From Limnohabitans parvus II-B4 (GTDB taxonomy: Bacteria > Pseudomonadota > Gammaproteobacteria > Burkholderiales > Burkholderiaceae_C): a stretch of 64,000 bases of DNA. Both the position numbers and the translations under genes were made by a program. Location of the stretch: contig NZ_NESN01000002.1 in NCBI RefSeq assembly GCF_003063455.1, forward strand, positions 723,538 through 787,537, given 5' to 3'. Within the stretch, counting starts at the first letter, position 1. Each line of letters starts with the position of its first letter. A model generated the notes under the pieces. It worked only from the letters and a program-made list of their open reading frames with translations, searched no databases and was not told where the DNA came from. Positions 16,662 through 25,413 of the stretch are shown here, piece by piece.

Positions 16662-18160
16662 GCAGCAGGGGTTGGCGACAGGGGCAATCGGATCGACACG
16701 CACAGGCCGTGGGGCAGCACTTCATCCAGCTGGACCTCGCCATGGTGGCGTTCCACGATTTCCTTGACGATGGCCAGGCCCAGGCCGCAGCCTTGGCCGA
16801 TATCGCTGGCCCGCACAAAACGCTCAAACACCCGTTCGCGCTCGGCAGGTGTCAGGCCAGGCCCGGTGTCCGAGACTTGCAACAAAGCCTGAGGCGTGGT
16901 GCTGGTGTTGTCGGCCATCACCCGCACGGTGACCTGGCTGCCTGCGCCCGCATAGTGCAGCGCGTTGTCGATCAGGTTGGTCAGTGACTCGCGCACCAGC
17001 AGCTCGTTGGCTTCGACCCAAACCGGCACGGTGGCGCTGTCGTCCAGGCCCAAATCAATCTGGGCACGCAGCGCACGCGGCACCCATTCGGCCGTCAGGG
17101 TTTGGGCCAGTCGCTGCAGGTCAAAGCGTTTGCGGTCTTGCGCCATGACCGATTCGGGCTCGGCCCGGGCCAATGTCAGCAGCTGGTTGACCAAGTGGGC
17201 GCTGCGGGTGGCGCTGTCGTGCACGCGTTGCAGGCGAGCCCGCAGCTCGGGGTCGGTGGTTGATTGCAGGGCGATTTCGGTCTGGCTTTTGAGGCCCGCC
17301 AGTGGCGTGCGCAACTGGTGCGCCGCGTCGCCAATGAAGCGCTTTTGCGTGGCCACGGTGTTTTGTACGGCCGACAGCAAGGTGTTGATGGCGGTGGCCA
17401 GCGACCACAGTTCACGCGGGGCCGAGGCCAGTTGCAGCGGGGCCAGGTCGGTGGGGTTGCGGCCTTCCACTTGTTGGCGCAGGCGTGCCAATGGTGACAA
17501 CCCGGCACGAATGCCCAGCCACACGATCAGCGTCATCAGCAGCACCAGGCTCGACATGGGCAGCAGCATGTCCACCAGAATGCGGCGCGCCAATTCTTCG
17601 CGGTTGGCGCTGCTTCGGGCCACTTGCACCAACATGGTTTGCGGCGCGTTGGCTTCGTCGCCAAAGCGCAGGTACAGCGCCACCAAGCGCAGAGGCTGAC
17701 CCGTGGGTGCGTGCAGCGCGGCGCGGCCATTCACGGGCATGGTGCCGTCGTAAAAATAAGGGGTGTCCAGTGCGGGCTCGTCGGGCGCTGCATCTTGTAT
17801 GGGCAATACCGGGGCGGGCAAAGACTGGTTGCCCAGAATGAACTGCCCGGGTGGTGAGCTGACCATGTAGAGCAGTTTGTCGGCCGGGTCGGCTTCGAGC
17901 ACGTCTTGCGCGGCACGCGGAAAGTCGATCAGCAAACCGTTGCCAATGGGCTTGAGCTGCCGTGCCAGTGAGCGACTGGCTTGCAGCAAGCTGGCGTCGA
18001 TCGCCTGGTTGGCGTAACCCGCTGCAAATCGGTAGGTGGCCACACCGCCCGCCATCCACAACACCAGTTGTGGCAGCAACAGCCACAGCAGCAACTGACG
18101 TGCCAGCGAGACGCCCGCTTGCCCTGCGTGGCTGGTCGGTACGTGGGCCTTTGCCGTCAT
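16658..18160 (-). CDS. TctE/GtrS-type sensor histidine kinase
   Basis: A 500-residue inner-membrane histidine kinase. A first membrane helix (about residues 18-48) and a second one (about 200-220, MLLPMSSLVLLMTLIVWLG) enclose a periplasmic sensor domain. The phosphoacceptor H-box is GDAAHQLRTPLAG; the ATPase domain shows NLIDNALHYA, DTGPGLTP and GLGLAIVKEI. The layout fits the TctE family and the glucose-responsive GtrS of Pseudomonas. It lies 30 bp after the response regulator and overlaps glk by 4 bp, so kinase, regulator and glucokinase form one operon. Confidence 0.92.
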   Translation of the reverse strand: MTAKAHVPTSHAGQAGVSLARQLLLWLLLPQLVLWMAGGVATYRFAAGYANQAIDASLLQASRSLARQLKPIGNGLLIDFPRAAQDVLEADPADKLLYMVSSPPGQFILGNQSLPAPVLPIQDAAPDEPALDTPYFYDGTMPVNGRAALHAPTGQPLRLVALYLRFGDEANAPQTMLVQVARSSANREELARRILVDMLLPMSSLVLLMTLIVWLGIRAGLSPLARLRQQVEGRNPTDLAPLQLASAPRELWSLATAINTLLSAVQNTVATQKRFIGDAAHQLRTPLAGLKSQTEIALQSTTDPELRARLQRVHDSATRSAHLVNQLLTLARAEPESVMAQDRKRFDLQRLAQTLTAEWVPRALRAQIDLGLDDSATVPVWVEANELLVRESLTNLIDNALHYAGAGSQVTVRVMADNTSTTPQALLQVSDTGPGLTPAERERVFERFVRASDIGQGCGLGLAIVKEIVERHHGEVQLDEVLPHGLCVSIRLPLSPTPAA

Positions 18161-18190
18161 GCGCGATGGCTCAGCATGTGGGGTGGTCCG

Positions 18191-18859
18191 TCACGTTTGG
18201 GCTTCCAGCAGGTAGCCCAGGCCGCGCACCGTGCGAATGACCAAGCCCGCATCTTCGAGTTTGCGGCGCAGACGGTGGATGTAGACCTCGATCGAGTTGC
18301 CGCCACCGGTCTCACCGCCCTCGTCGCTCCAGGCCTGGTTGATCTGTTCTTTGGTGACCACTTTGTCGCGCTGGTTGACCAGCAGCTCCAGCAGCGTCCA
18401 TTCGCGGCCACTCAGTTCCAACGGTTCGCCGCCCACCACGGCGCGGCGTGATGTGGCATCCAGTGACAGGCGACCAAAGGGGGCTGAGGCGCTGGCCGGT
18501 TGTGTGCGCCGCAGCAGGGCTTGCAGACGGGCCAGCAGCTCAGGAAAGTCAAACGGTTTGGTCACGTAGTCGTCTGCGCCAGCCTGCAGCCCGGCCACCC
18601 GGTCGTCCAGGGCATCGCGGGCCGTCAGCAGCAGCACGGGCAAGGTGGGGTGGGTTTGGCGGACATGCTGCAACACCGCCAAGCCGTCCATCATGGGCAA
18701 ACCGATGTCCAGCACGGCCATGTCGAAATGCTGCTTTTGGAGCAAATAGTCGGCCACCGCCCCGTTGGGGGCGTGTTCCACTTCAAAACCAGCCCCGCCC
18801 AATTGGGTGGTCAGGGCGTCGGCGAGCATGGCATCGTCTTCAGCAAGCAGCAATTTCAT
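18191..18859 (-). CDS. OmpR-family response regulator
   Basis: A 222-residue regulator with an N-terminal receiver domain (acidic pocket AEDDA, phosphoacceptor Asp51 in VLDIGLP) and a C-terminal winged-helix DNA-binding domain with VYIHRLRRKLEDAG near the end. It is the first gene of the regulator-kinase-glucokinase operon. It diverges from the gtsA-like receptor gene, and the shared 194-bp gap presumably contains its binding sites. By analogy with GltR of Pseudomonas it should control glucose uptake; this is an inference from context. Confidence 0.92.
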   Translation of the reverse strand: MKLLLAEDDAMLADALTTQLGGAGFEVEHAPNGAVADYLLQKQHFDMAVLDIGLPMMDGLAVLQHVRQTHPTLPVLLLTARDALDDRVAGLQAGADDYVTKPFDFPELLARLQALLRRTQPASASAPFGRLSLDATSRRAVVGGEPLELSGREWTLLELLVNQRDKVVTKEQINQAWSDEGGETGGGNSIEVYIHRLRRKLEDAGLVIRTVRGLGYLLEAQT

Positions 18860-18913
18860 GCCCGAAGCTTAATGGATTGTTCAGCCTTTGACCTTCAAAC
18901 CGGCAATTTCGGG

Positions 18914-18956
18914 CCTAGGGTTTAACCTAGTGTTAATTTATTAATAGAATATTAAC
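18914..18956. promoter_or_regulatory. Divergent control region between the regulator and sugar transporter
   Basis: In the 194-bp gap lies an AT-rich block containing CTAGG (18915-18919) and CCTAG (18926-18930) as an inverted repeat, and GTTAAT (18932-18937) paired with ATTAAC (18951-18956). A plus-strand promoter candidate is TTTAAC (18921-18926), 17 bp, TAGAAT (18944-18949), which overlaps both repeats. The repeats are the natural candidates for binding by the adjacent OmpR-type regulator. The distance to the TTG start gives a leader of about 100 nt. Confidence 0.5.
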
Positions 18957-19053
18957 ATTCGGTCCGTCGAGGTTGATGTGGGCCCACCTGCATGCAGTTC
19001 TGCCGCCTCGCACACCCACTCAGGCCCTCAGTGGCCCTTACAAGGAGACTCTC

Positions 19054-20307
19054 TTGAAATCTGCTCAATTGTTCCAACGTTCGATCCTGGCCACAGCCGC
19101 CGTGCTGGCCTTTGCGGCCCATGCCGGCGAAGTCGAAGTGCTGCACTACTGGACCAGTGGCGGCGAAGCCAAATCGGCCGCAGCCCTGAAAGCCACGTTG
19201 CAAGCAAAAGGGCATGCATGGAAAGACTTTGCCGTGGCCGGTGGCGGTGGTGACAACGCCATGACCGTGCTCAAGTCGCGTGTGGTGTCGGGCAATGCCC
19301 CAGCAGCTGCCCAGATCAAGGGCCCTGCTTTGCAAGAGTGGGCTGCTGAAGGCGTGTTGGCCAACATCGACGACGTGGCCAAGGCCGAAAAGTGGGACAG
19401 CTTGCTGCCCCCCGTGGTCGCCAACGTCATGAAGTACAAGGGCAACTACATTGCCGCCCCCGTGAACGTGCACCGCGTGAACTGGCTGTGGGCCAGCAAC
19501 GCCGCGTTCAAAAAAGCCGGTGCCAAAGTGCCGACCAACTGGGACGAATTCTTTGTGGCTGCTGAAGCCCTGAAAAAGGCCGGCATCATCCCCGTGGCGC
19601 ACGGCGGCCAAAACTGGCAAGACTTCACCACCTTCGAGAGCGTGGCCCTGGGCGTCGGCGGTGCCGACTTCTACAAAAAAGCACTGGTGCAATTGGACCA
19701 AGCCACTTTGACCAGTGCCACCATGACCAAGGTGCTCGACACCTTCAAGAAGGTTAAAACCTACACCGACAAAAACGCACCTGGCCGTGACTGGAACCTG
19801 GCCACGGCCATGGTCATCAAGGGCGAAGCCGGTATGCAGTTGATGGGTGACTGGGCCAAAGGCGAGTTTGTGGCGGCTGGCAAAAAGCCCGGCGCTGACT
19901 TCACTTGCGCAGCCGCTCCTGGCACCGCCAAGTCGTTCACTTTCAACGTGGACTCTTTTGCCATGTTCAAGCTGAAAAACGAAGCCAACGGCCAGGCCCA
20001 AAAAGACTTGGCTGCTGCCATCATGTCGACCGATTTCCAAGAAGTGTTCAACCTGAACAAGGGCTCCATCCCCGTTCGCCTGAACATGAACCTGGTCAAG
20101 TTTGACGACTGCGCCAAGCTCAGCGCCAACGACTTCGTGGCCACGGCCAAAAACGGCGGTCTGGTGCCATCGGTCGCCCACGGCATGGCCATCGGCTCAG
20201 CCACATCCGGCGCGATTCAAGACGCCGTCAGCCAGTTCTGGAACGACGACAAGATGAGCAGCAAAGACGCTCAAGCCAAGATCGCTTCGGCAGCCAAGGT
20301 CAAGTAA
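19054..20307 (+). CDS. gtsA: Sugar ABC transporter substrate-binding protein (GtsA-like)
   Basis: A 417-residue periplasmic binding protein, probably for glucose or mannose. The mature N-terminus VEVLHYWTSGGEAKSA is typical of the Pseudomonas GtsA group. A signal peptide of about 24 residues ends at HAG. The start is a TTG at 19054 with a good AAGGAG ribosome site at 19042-19047; upstream ATGs in the same frame have no such site and would bury the signal peptide. It is the first gene of the transporter operon and diverges from the regulator-kinase-glk operon. Confidence 0.93.
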   Translation: MKSAQLFQRSILATAAVLAFAAHAGEVEVLHYWTSGGEAKSAAALKATLQAKGHAWKDFAVAGGGGDNAMTVLKSRVVSGNAPAAAQIKGPALQEWAAEGVLANIDDVAKAEKWDSLLPPVVANVMKYKGNYIAAPVNVHRVNWLWASNAAFKKAGAKVPTNWDEFFVAAEALKKAGIIPVAHGGQNWQDFTTFESVALGVGGADFYKKALVQLDQATLTSATMTKVLDTFKKVKTYTDKNAPGRDWNLATAMVIKGEAGMQLMGDWAKGEFVAAGKKPGADFTCAAAPGTAKSFTFNVDSFAMFKLKNEANGQAQKDLAAAIMSTDFQEVFNLNKGSIPVRLNMNLVKFDDCAKLSANDFVATAKNGGLVPSVAHGMAIGSATSGAIQDAVSQFWNDDKMSSKDAQAKIASAAKVK

Positions 20308-20360
20308 GTCTTTGAACGGGTCAGTCGCGTATCGCGGCGGCCTGTTGTCTTTTTAGCCGC

Positions 20361-20389
20361 CGGGCTGCAGGTCACGAGCTTGCAGCCCG
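20361..20389 (+). promoter_or_regulatory. Intergenic mRNA hairpin after gtsA
   Basis: A perfect 9-bp stem, CGGGCTGCA (20361-20369) with TGCAGCCCG (20381-20389) and an 11-nt loop, lies in the 106-bp gap between receptor and first permease. There is no T-run after it. Such hairpins downstream of binding-protein genes often stabilise the upstream message or attenuate readthrough, giving more receptor than permease. The function is inferred. Confidence 0.6.
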
Positions 20390-20413
20390 CGCTGGCCCTC
20401 GATTGGATCACCC

Positions 20414-21292
20414 ATGTCTTCATCTTCCCCACAGCAAGCCGCTTGGTTGCCCAAACTGGTCATTGCGCCCAGCTTTGTGCTGTCGCTGCTGTTCATCTAT
20501 GGCCTGATGGCCTGGAACGGTTACCTGTCCGTGTCCGCTTCACGCCTGTTGCCCAACTATGAGTTTGTAGGCTTGCAGCACTACAGTGCTTTGTTGGACA
20601 GCGACCGCTTTCGTGTCGCCATGACGAACATGGCGGTTTTTGGTTTTTGCTTTATCGGTGGTGCGATGGCTTTGGGTGTTTTGCTCGCCATCTTGCTCGA
20701 CCAAAAGGTGCGTGGCGAAGGCGTCTTGCGCACCATTTATTTGTACCCGATGGCGATCTCTTTCATCGTCACCGGTACCGCCTGGAAGTGGATTTTGAAC
20801 CCCGGCCTCGGGCTGGAGCACCTGATGCGCAGCTGGGGTTTCACCAGTTTCAGTTTTGACTGGCTCGTGCAGCAAGACATGGCCATTTACTGCGTGGTCA
20901 TTGCCGGTGTGTGGCAAAGCGCGGGCTTTGTCATGGCGCTGTTTTTGGCCGCGCTGCGCGGCATCGACGACTCGATCATCAAAGCCGCCCAGGTGGATGG
21001 CGCGAGCTTGCCGACCATTTACTGGCGCATCATTTTGCCCAGCTTGGGGCCGGTGTTTTTCAGCACCTTGCTGGTGGTGTCGCACCTGGCCATCAAGAGC
21101 TTTGATTTGGTCATGGCTTTGACTGCGGGCGGCCCAGGTTACGCCACCGACTTGCCCGCCACCTTCATGTACGCCACCGCCTTCACACGCGGCCAGATTG
21201 GCGTGGGTGCGGCCAGCGCCACCGTGATGCTGGCCACCGTGGCCGCCATCGTGGTGCCTTACCTTTATTCTGAATTGCGAGGCAAACGATGA
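20414..21292 (+). CDS. gtsB: Sugar ABC transporter permease (MalF/GtsB-like)
   Basis: A 292-residue inner-membrane permease with about six transmembrane helices. The ATPase-contacting EAA loop is recognisable in IIKAAQVDGASLPTIYWRIILP. The N-terminal SSSSPQQAAWLPKLVIAPSF fits this subfamily. It is the second gene of the transporter operon, and its last four bases (ATGA) overlap the start of the next permease, so the two are translationally coupled. Confidence 0.93.
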   Translation: MSSSSPQQAAWLPKLVIAPSFVLSLLFIYGLMAWNGYLSVSASRLLPNYEFVGLQHYSALLDSDRFRVAMTNMAVFGFCFIGGAMALGVLLAILLDQKVRGEGVLRTIYLYPMAISFIVTGTAWKWILNPGLGLEHLMRSWGFTSFSFDWLVQQDMAIYCVVIAGVWQSAGFVMALFLAALRGIDDSIIKAAQVDGASLPTIYWRIILPSLGPVFFSTLLVVSHLAIKSFDLVMALTAGGPGYATDLPATFMYATAFTRGQIGVGAASATVMLATVAAIVVPYLYSELRGKR

Positions 21293-22143
21293 ACCGCCTG
21301 AATTTTCATCGCCTGATCCTGTGGAGCATGCTGCTGTTGTTTGCTGCGTGGTTTCTGGTGCCCTTGTATGTGATGCTGACCACGTCGCTCAAAGACGCCG
21401 AGCAGCTGCGCACAGGCAACTTGCTGAGCCTGCCCACAGCCCCCACACTCGACGCCTGGTTCAAAGCCTGGGGCAGTGCCTGCACCGGGGTGCAGTGCGA
21501 GGGCTTGAAGCCCTTTTTCTGGAATTCGATGGTCATGGTCGTGCCTGCTGTGTTGCTGTCCACCCTGATCGGTTCGCTCAATGGCTATGTGCTCTCCAAG
21601 TGGAAATTTCGCGGCAGCGAGACCCTGTTTGCCTTCATGCTGTTTGGCGTGTTCATGCCCATGCAAGTGGTGCTGCTGCCCATGAGCCAGGTGCTGGGCT
21701 GGTTGGGCGTGGCCAGTTCAATCTGGGGCCTGATGCTGGTGCACGTCGTGGCGGGCATTCCGTCGACCACGCTGTTTTTCCGCAATTACTACATCGGCCT
21801 GCCGGATGAACTCATCAAAGCCGCGCAGCTGGATGGTGCGGGCTTCTGGATGATCTTCCGCCGCATCGTGCTGCCGCTGTCGCTGCCCATCTTGGTGGTC
21901 ACGCTGATCTGGCAGTTCACCAACATCTGGAACGACTTTTTGTACGGTGTGGTGTTCTCGGGGGCCGACAGCAAACCGATCACCGTGGGCCTGAACAACC
22001 TGGCCAACACCTCGAGCGCCGTCAAAGAATACAACGTCGACATGGCCGCCGCCTTGATCGCGGCATTGCCCACCCTGTTTGTGTACGTGGTGGCGGGTAA
22101 ATATTTTGTGCGCGGCCTGACGGCTGGCGCTGTCAAGGGTTAA
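21289..22143 (+). CDS. gtsC: Sugar ABC transporter permease (MalG/GtsC-like)
   Basis: A 284-residue permease with six predicted helices and the EAA loop LIKAAQLDGAGFWMIFRRIVLP. The C-terminus ends in KYFVRGLTAGAVKG, the usual ending of MalG-type permeases of carbohydrate transporters. It overlaps the upstream permease by four bases and precedes the ATPase gene by 12 bp, giving a complete receptor-permease-permease-ATPase order. Confidence 0.93.
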   Translation: MNRLNFHRLILWSMLLLFAAWFLVPLYVMLTTSLKDAEQLRTGNLLSLPTAPTLDAWFKAWGSACTGVQCEGLKPFFWNSMVMVVPAVLLSTLIGSLNGYVLSKWKFRGSETLFAFMLFGVFMPMQVVLLPMSQVLGWLGVASSIWGLMLVHVVAGIPSTTLFFRNYYIGLPDELIKAAQLDGAGFWMIFRRIVLPLSLPILVVTLIWQFTNIWNDFLYGVVFSGADSKPITVGLNNLANTSSAVKEYNVDMAAALIAALPTLFVYVVAGKYFVRGLTAGAVKG

Positions 22144-22155
22144 AGGGAAAACATC

Positions 22156-23223
22156 ATGGGCGCACTGGCCATTCGCAACATCCACAAGACCTATAACGAG
22201 ACGGTCCACATTCTTAAAGGCATTGATCTGGAGATCGACGCCGGTGAATTTTTGATTTTGGTCGGCCCCTCGGGCTGCGGCAAATCCACGCTGTTATCGA
22301 TGATCGCGGGCCTGGACCACCCCACCCGCGGCAGCATCCACATCGGTGAGCGCGAGGTGACCCATCTGCCCAGCAAGGACCGCGACATCGCCATGGTGTT
22401 CCAAAGCTACGCGCTCTACCCGAACATGACCGTGGCCCAAAACATTGCTTTTGGTCTGGAGATCCGCAAAGTGCCCAAGGATGAGCGCAAAGCGGCGGTG
22501 GACCGTGTGTCGGCCATGCTGCAAATCGGCCATCTGCTCGACCGCAAGCCCGGGCAACTGTCGGGCGGGCAGCGTCAACGTGTGGCCATGGGCCGCGCTT
22601 TGGCGCGAGACCCCAAGCTGTTTTTGTTTGACGAACCGCTGTCCAACTTGGATGCCAAGCTGCGTGTGGAAATGCGCGCCGAGATCAAGCTCTTGCACCA
22701 ACGCACCCAAACCACCACGGTGTATGTGACGCACGACCAGGTCGAAGCCATGACGTTGGGTGACCGCATCGCCGTGATGAAAGACGGCCTGGTGCAACAG
22801 TTCGGCACGCCCAACGACATCTACAACCACCCGGCCAACCGCTTTGTGGCCGAGTTCATCGGCTCGCCCGCCATGAACATGGTGGACGCGCAGCGCGTCG
22901 GTCAAGCATTGACTGCCCACGGCGTGGAACTGGCCATCACCGACGCGCAACGCGCGGCGGTGCAAGCGCATGGCAGTGCCGAGCTGGTCTATGGCCTGCG
23001 CCCCGAGAGCATCGGCTTTGCCGCCACAGGCCTGCGCGGCAAGCTCAGCATGATCGAGCCCACCGGCCCCGAAACCTATGCCACGGTGGACACCGCCGCA
23101 GGCAAATTGACGGCCCGCGTGCCGGGCGTGTTGCAAGCGGCAGTGGGCGACGCAGTGCACTTGCAATGGGCTGCCGAGCAGTCGCATTTGTTTGACCGCG
23201 CCAGTGGCGTGCGGGTGGGGTGA
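22156..23223 (+). CDS. gtsD: Sugar ABC transporter ATP-binding protein (UgpC/MalK/GtsD-like)
   Basis: A 355-residue CUT1-type ATPase. Walker A is GPSGCGKST (37-45), signature [15 protein letters not shown] and Walker [13 protein letters not shown]; the [15 protein letters not shown]-loop and a C-terminal TOBE/MalK-like regulatory domain follow. Such ATPases can serve several sugar transporters. It is the last gene of the operon, and a strong hairpin terminator begins 2 bp after its stop. Confidence 0.93.
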   Translation: MGALAIRNIHKTYNETVHILKGIDLEIDAGEFLILVGPSGCGKSTLLSMIAGLDHPTRGSIHIGEREVTHLPSKDRDIAMVFQSYALYPNMTVAQNIAFGLEIRKVPKDERKAAVDRVSAMLQIGHLLDRKPGQLSGGQRQRVAMGRALARDPKLFLFDEPLSNLDAKLRVEMRAEIKLLHQRTQTTTVYVTHDQVEAMTLGDRIAVMKDGLVQQFGTPNDIYNHPANRFVAEFIGSPAMNMVDAQRVGQALTAHGVELAITDAQRAAVQAHGSAELVYGLRPESIGFAATGLRGKLSMIEPTGPETYATVDTAAGKLTARVPGVLQAAVGDAVHLQWAAEQSHLFDRASGVRVG

Positions 23224-23224
23224 A

Positions 23225-23262
23225 AAAAAGCCCCGTCAAACGCAAGTCTGACGGGGCTTTTT
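23225..23262 (+). terminator. Intrinsic terminator after the sugar transporter operon
   Basis: A 14-bp perfect stem, AAAAAGCCCCGTCA (23225-23238) with TGACGGGGCTTTTT (23249-23262), around a 10-nt loop. The A-run on the left and T-run on the right let it work in both directions, so it may also stop transcripts coming from the convergent htpG side. Confidence 0.9.
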
Positions 23263-23267
23263 CTGGG

Positions 23268-23348
23268 GTCATGGATCCCGGATCAAGTCCGGGATGACCA
23301 AGTGGGAAGGTTCGGGATGACCAAGCGGGGAGGTTCGGGATGACGGGT
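23268..23348. repeat. REP-like element, copy 4, with a 23-bp tandem tail
   Basis: Directly after the terminator is TCATGGATCCCGGatcaagTCCGGGATGACC, whose core is a hairpin formed by TCCCGG and CCGGGA. Its right end is iterated as a 23-bp unit beginning CGGGATGACCAAG at 23290-23312 and 23313-23335, with a third truncated CGGGATGACGGG at 23336. It lies between the gts operon and the convergent htpG gene and is the reverse-oriented relative of the elements at 2283, 7082 and 13583. Confidence 0.72.
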
Positions 23349-23352
23349 TGTA

Positions 23353-25329
23353 TCAGCTCAGCAAAGCATTCACCCGCTTCACATAAGCCGCAGGGTCCGC
23401 CGGCAAGCCGCCTTCGGCCAGCAGCGCTTGGTCAAACAGGATGTGGGCCAGGTCGTGGAAGTGGACCGAGCCGTCGAGCTTTTTGACCAAAGCGTGCTCG
23501 GGGTTCACTTCCAGCACAGGCTTGACTTCAGGAGCGCTTTGCCCTGCTTGCTTGAGCATGCGGGCCAGCTGCATGCTCATGCCGTCGTCGGTCACCACCA
23601 AGCAGGCGGGGCTGTCCACCAGGCGGCTGGTCACGCGCACGTCTTCGGCTTTGTCTTTCAAAGCTTCTTTGAGCTTGGCCAGCACGGGCTTGAAGGTTTC
23701 GGCCGCGTCTTCGGCGGCTTTCTTTTCTTCTTCGTCTTGCAGCTTGCCCAGGTCAAATGCGCCTTTGGCCACGCTTTGCAGCGGGGTGCCGTCAAACTCG
23801 TGCACAAAGTTCAGCGCCCACTCGTCCACGCGGTCGGTCATCAGCAAGACTTCGATGCCTTTTTTCTTGAAGACTTCGAGCTGCGGGCTGTTTTTGGCGG
23901 CGGCCAGGGTGTCGGCGGTGATGTAGTAAATCGCGTCCTGGCCTTCCTTCATGCGGGCTTTGTAGTCGGCCAAACTCGTCATGCCTTTCACGCTCACGGT
24001 GTCGCTCGATGAGGCAAAACGCAGCAGTTTGGACAAACGCGCCTGGTTGCCAAAGTCTTCGCCCAGGCCTTCTTTGAGCACCGCGCCGAACTCGGCGTAG
24101 AACTTGGAATACTGGCCGATCTTGGCTTTGTCTTCTTCGCTGAGAACGTCAGTGACCCCTTCAGTGGCTTCAGGGGCCTTGTCGTGTTTGGCCAAATCTT
24201 CCAGCATCGACAACACGCGCTTGGTGCAGCCTTCGCGGATGGCTTTGACGTCGCGGCTTTCTTGCAGTAGCTCGCGACTCACGTTCAGGGGCAGGTCGGC
24301 CGAGTCCACCACGCCTTTGACAAAGCGCAGGTAGCTGGGCATCAGCGCTTCGGCTTCGTCCATGATGAACACGCGCTTGACGTACAACTTGATGCCCGCC
24401 TTCTTGTCGCGGTTCCACAGGTCTTGCGGGGCTTTGCCGGGGATGTACAGCAGCTGGGTGTATTCGGTGCTGCCTTCCACGCGGTTGTGCGTCCAGGTCA
24501 GCGGCGCTTCAAAGTCGCGGCTGATCTGTTTGTAGAAGTCGGCGTATTGCTCCTCGGTGATGTCTTTCTTGGGGCGGGTCCACAAGGCGCTGGCTTTGTT
24601 GATGGTTTCCCACTCGCCGGTCTTGACCATGCCGCCGGGTTGACGGCCACCTTCTTCGTTGTTCGGCTCGATCAGCTCGCCGTCTTTCCACTCTTCCTTT
24701 TCCATCAAGATGGGCAGGCTGATGTGGTCGGAGTATTTGCCGACGATTTCCTTGAGCTTCCAGCTGTTGGCGTAATCCAGCGCTTCTTCGCGCAGGTGCA
24801 GGATGACGCTGGTGCCGCGCTCGGCGCGGGTGATGGTTTCGACCTCAAAGTCGCCCGTGCCGCCGCTGATCCAGCGCACGCCTTCTGCGGCTGCTGCGCC
24901 CGCACGGCGGGTCTCGACAGTGATCTTTTCGGCGACGATGAAGCCCGAATAAAAGCCCACACCAAACTGGCCGATCAGCTGCGCGTCTGATTTTTGGTCA
25001 CCGCTCAACTTGCTCATGAAGTCTTTGGTGCCGCTCTTGGCGATCGTGCCCAGGTGGTCAATGGCTTCTTGCGCCGTCATGCCGATACCGTTGTCTGTGA
25101 TGGTCAGCGTCTTGGCGGCTTTGTCGAAAGACAAGCGCACTTGCAGCTCGGGCGCGTCTTCGTACAAGGCGGTGTTGTTCAGCGCTTCAAAGCGCAGCTT
25201 GTCGCAGGCGTCCGAGGCGTTGGAGATCAGCTCGCGCAGAAAAATCTCTTGGTTGGAGTACAGCGAGTGGGTGACCAGGTGCAGCAGTTGTGCGACTTCG
25301 GCCTGAAAGGCATGGGTTTGTTTGCTCAT
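23353..25329 (-). CDS. htpG: Molecular chaperone HtpG (Hsp90)
   Basis: A 658-residue bacterial Hsp90. The N-terminal GHKL ATPase domain has [25 protein letters not shown] and [11 protein letters not shown]. The middle domain contains the [11 protein letters not shown] block with the catalytic Arg segment, and the C-terminal dimerisation domain ends [11 protein letters not shown]. The length is slightly above that of E. coli HtpG. It is monocistronic in appearance, as a terminator separates it from the upstream receptor gene. A heat-shock promoter was not confirmed. Confidence 0.96.
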   Translation of the reverse strand: MSKQTHAFQAEVAQLLHLVTHSLYSNQEIFLRELISNASDACDKLRFEALNNTALYEDAPELQVRLSFDKAAKTLTITDNGIGMTAQEAIDHLGTIAKSGTKDFMSKLSGDQKSDAQLIGQFGVGFYSGFIVAEKITVETRRAGAAAAEGVRWISGGTGDFEVETITRAERGTSVILHLREEALDYANSWKLKEIVGKYSDHISLPILMEKEEWKDGELIEPNNEEGGRQPGGMVKTGEWETINKASALWTRPKKDITEEQYADFYKQISRDFEAPLTWTHNRVEGSTEYTQLLYIPGKAPQDLWNRDKKAGIKLYVKRVFIMDEAEALMPSYLRFVKGVVDSADLPLNVSRELLQESRDVKAIREGCTKRVLSMLEDLAKHDKAPEATEGVTDVLSEEDKAKIGQYSKFYAEFGAVLKEGLGEDFGNQARLSKLLRFASSSDTVSVKGMTSLADYKARMKEGQDAIYYITADTLAAAKNSPQLEVFKKKGIEVLLMTDRVDEWALNFVHEFDGTPLQSVAKGAFDLGKLQDEEEKKAAEDAAETFKPVLAKLKEALKDKAEDVRVTSRLVDSPACLVVTDDGMSMQLARMLKQAGQSAPEVKPVLEVNPEHALVKKLDGSVHFHDLAHILFDQALLAEGGLPADPAAYVKRVNALLS

Positions 25330-25370
25330 ATCGATTCAACAGGTAAAAAACAAAAGATCAAGAAACCAAA

Positions 25371-25391
25371 ACGCCCCACAGTTTGGGGCGT
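25371..25391 (-). terminator. Intrinsic terminator of the orphan receptor gene
   Basis: On the minus strand the sequence ACGCCCCA aactg TGGGGCGT is followed by TTTGGTTTCTT. The 8-bp GC-rich stem and T-rich tail make a plausible intrinsic terminator 23 bp downstream of the receptor stop and upstream of htpG. Confidence 0.8.
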
Positions 25392-25413
25392 CTGGCAGGG
25401 TTTCAAGAGGGGC

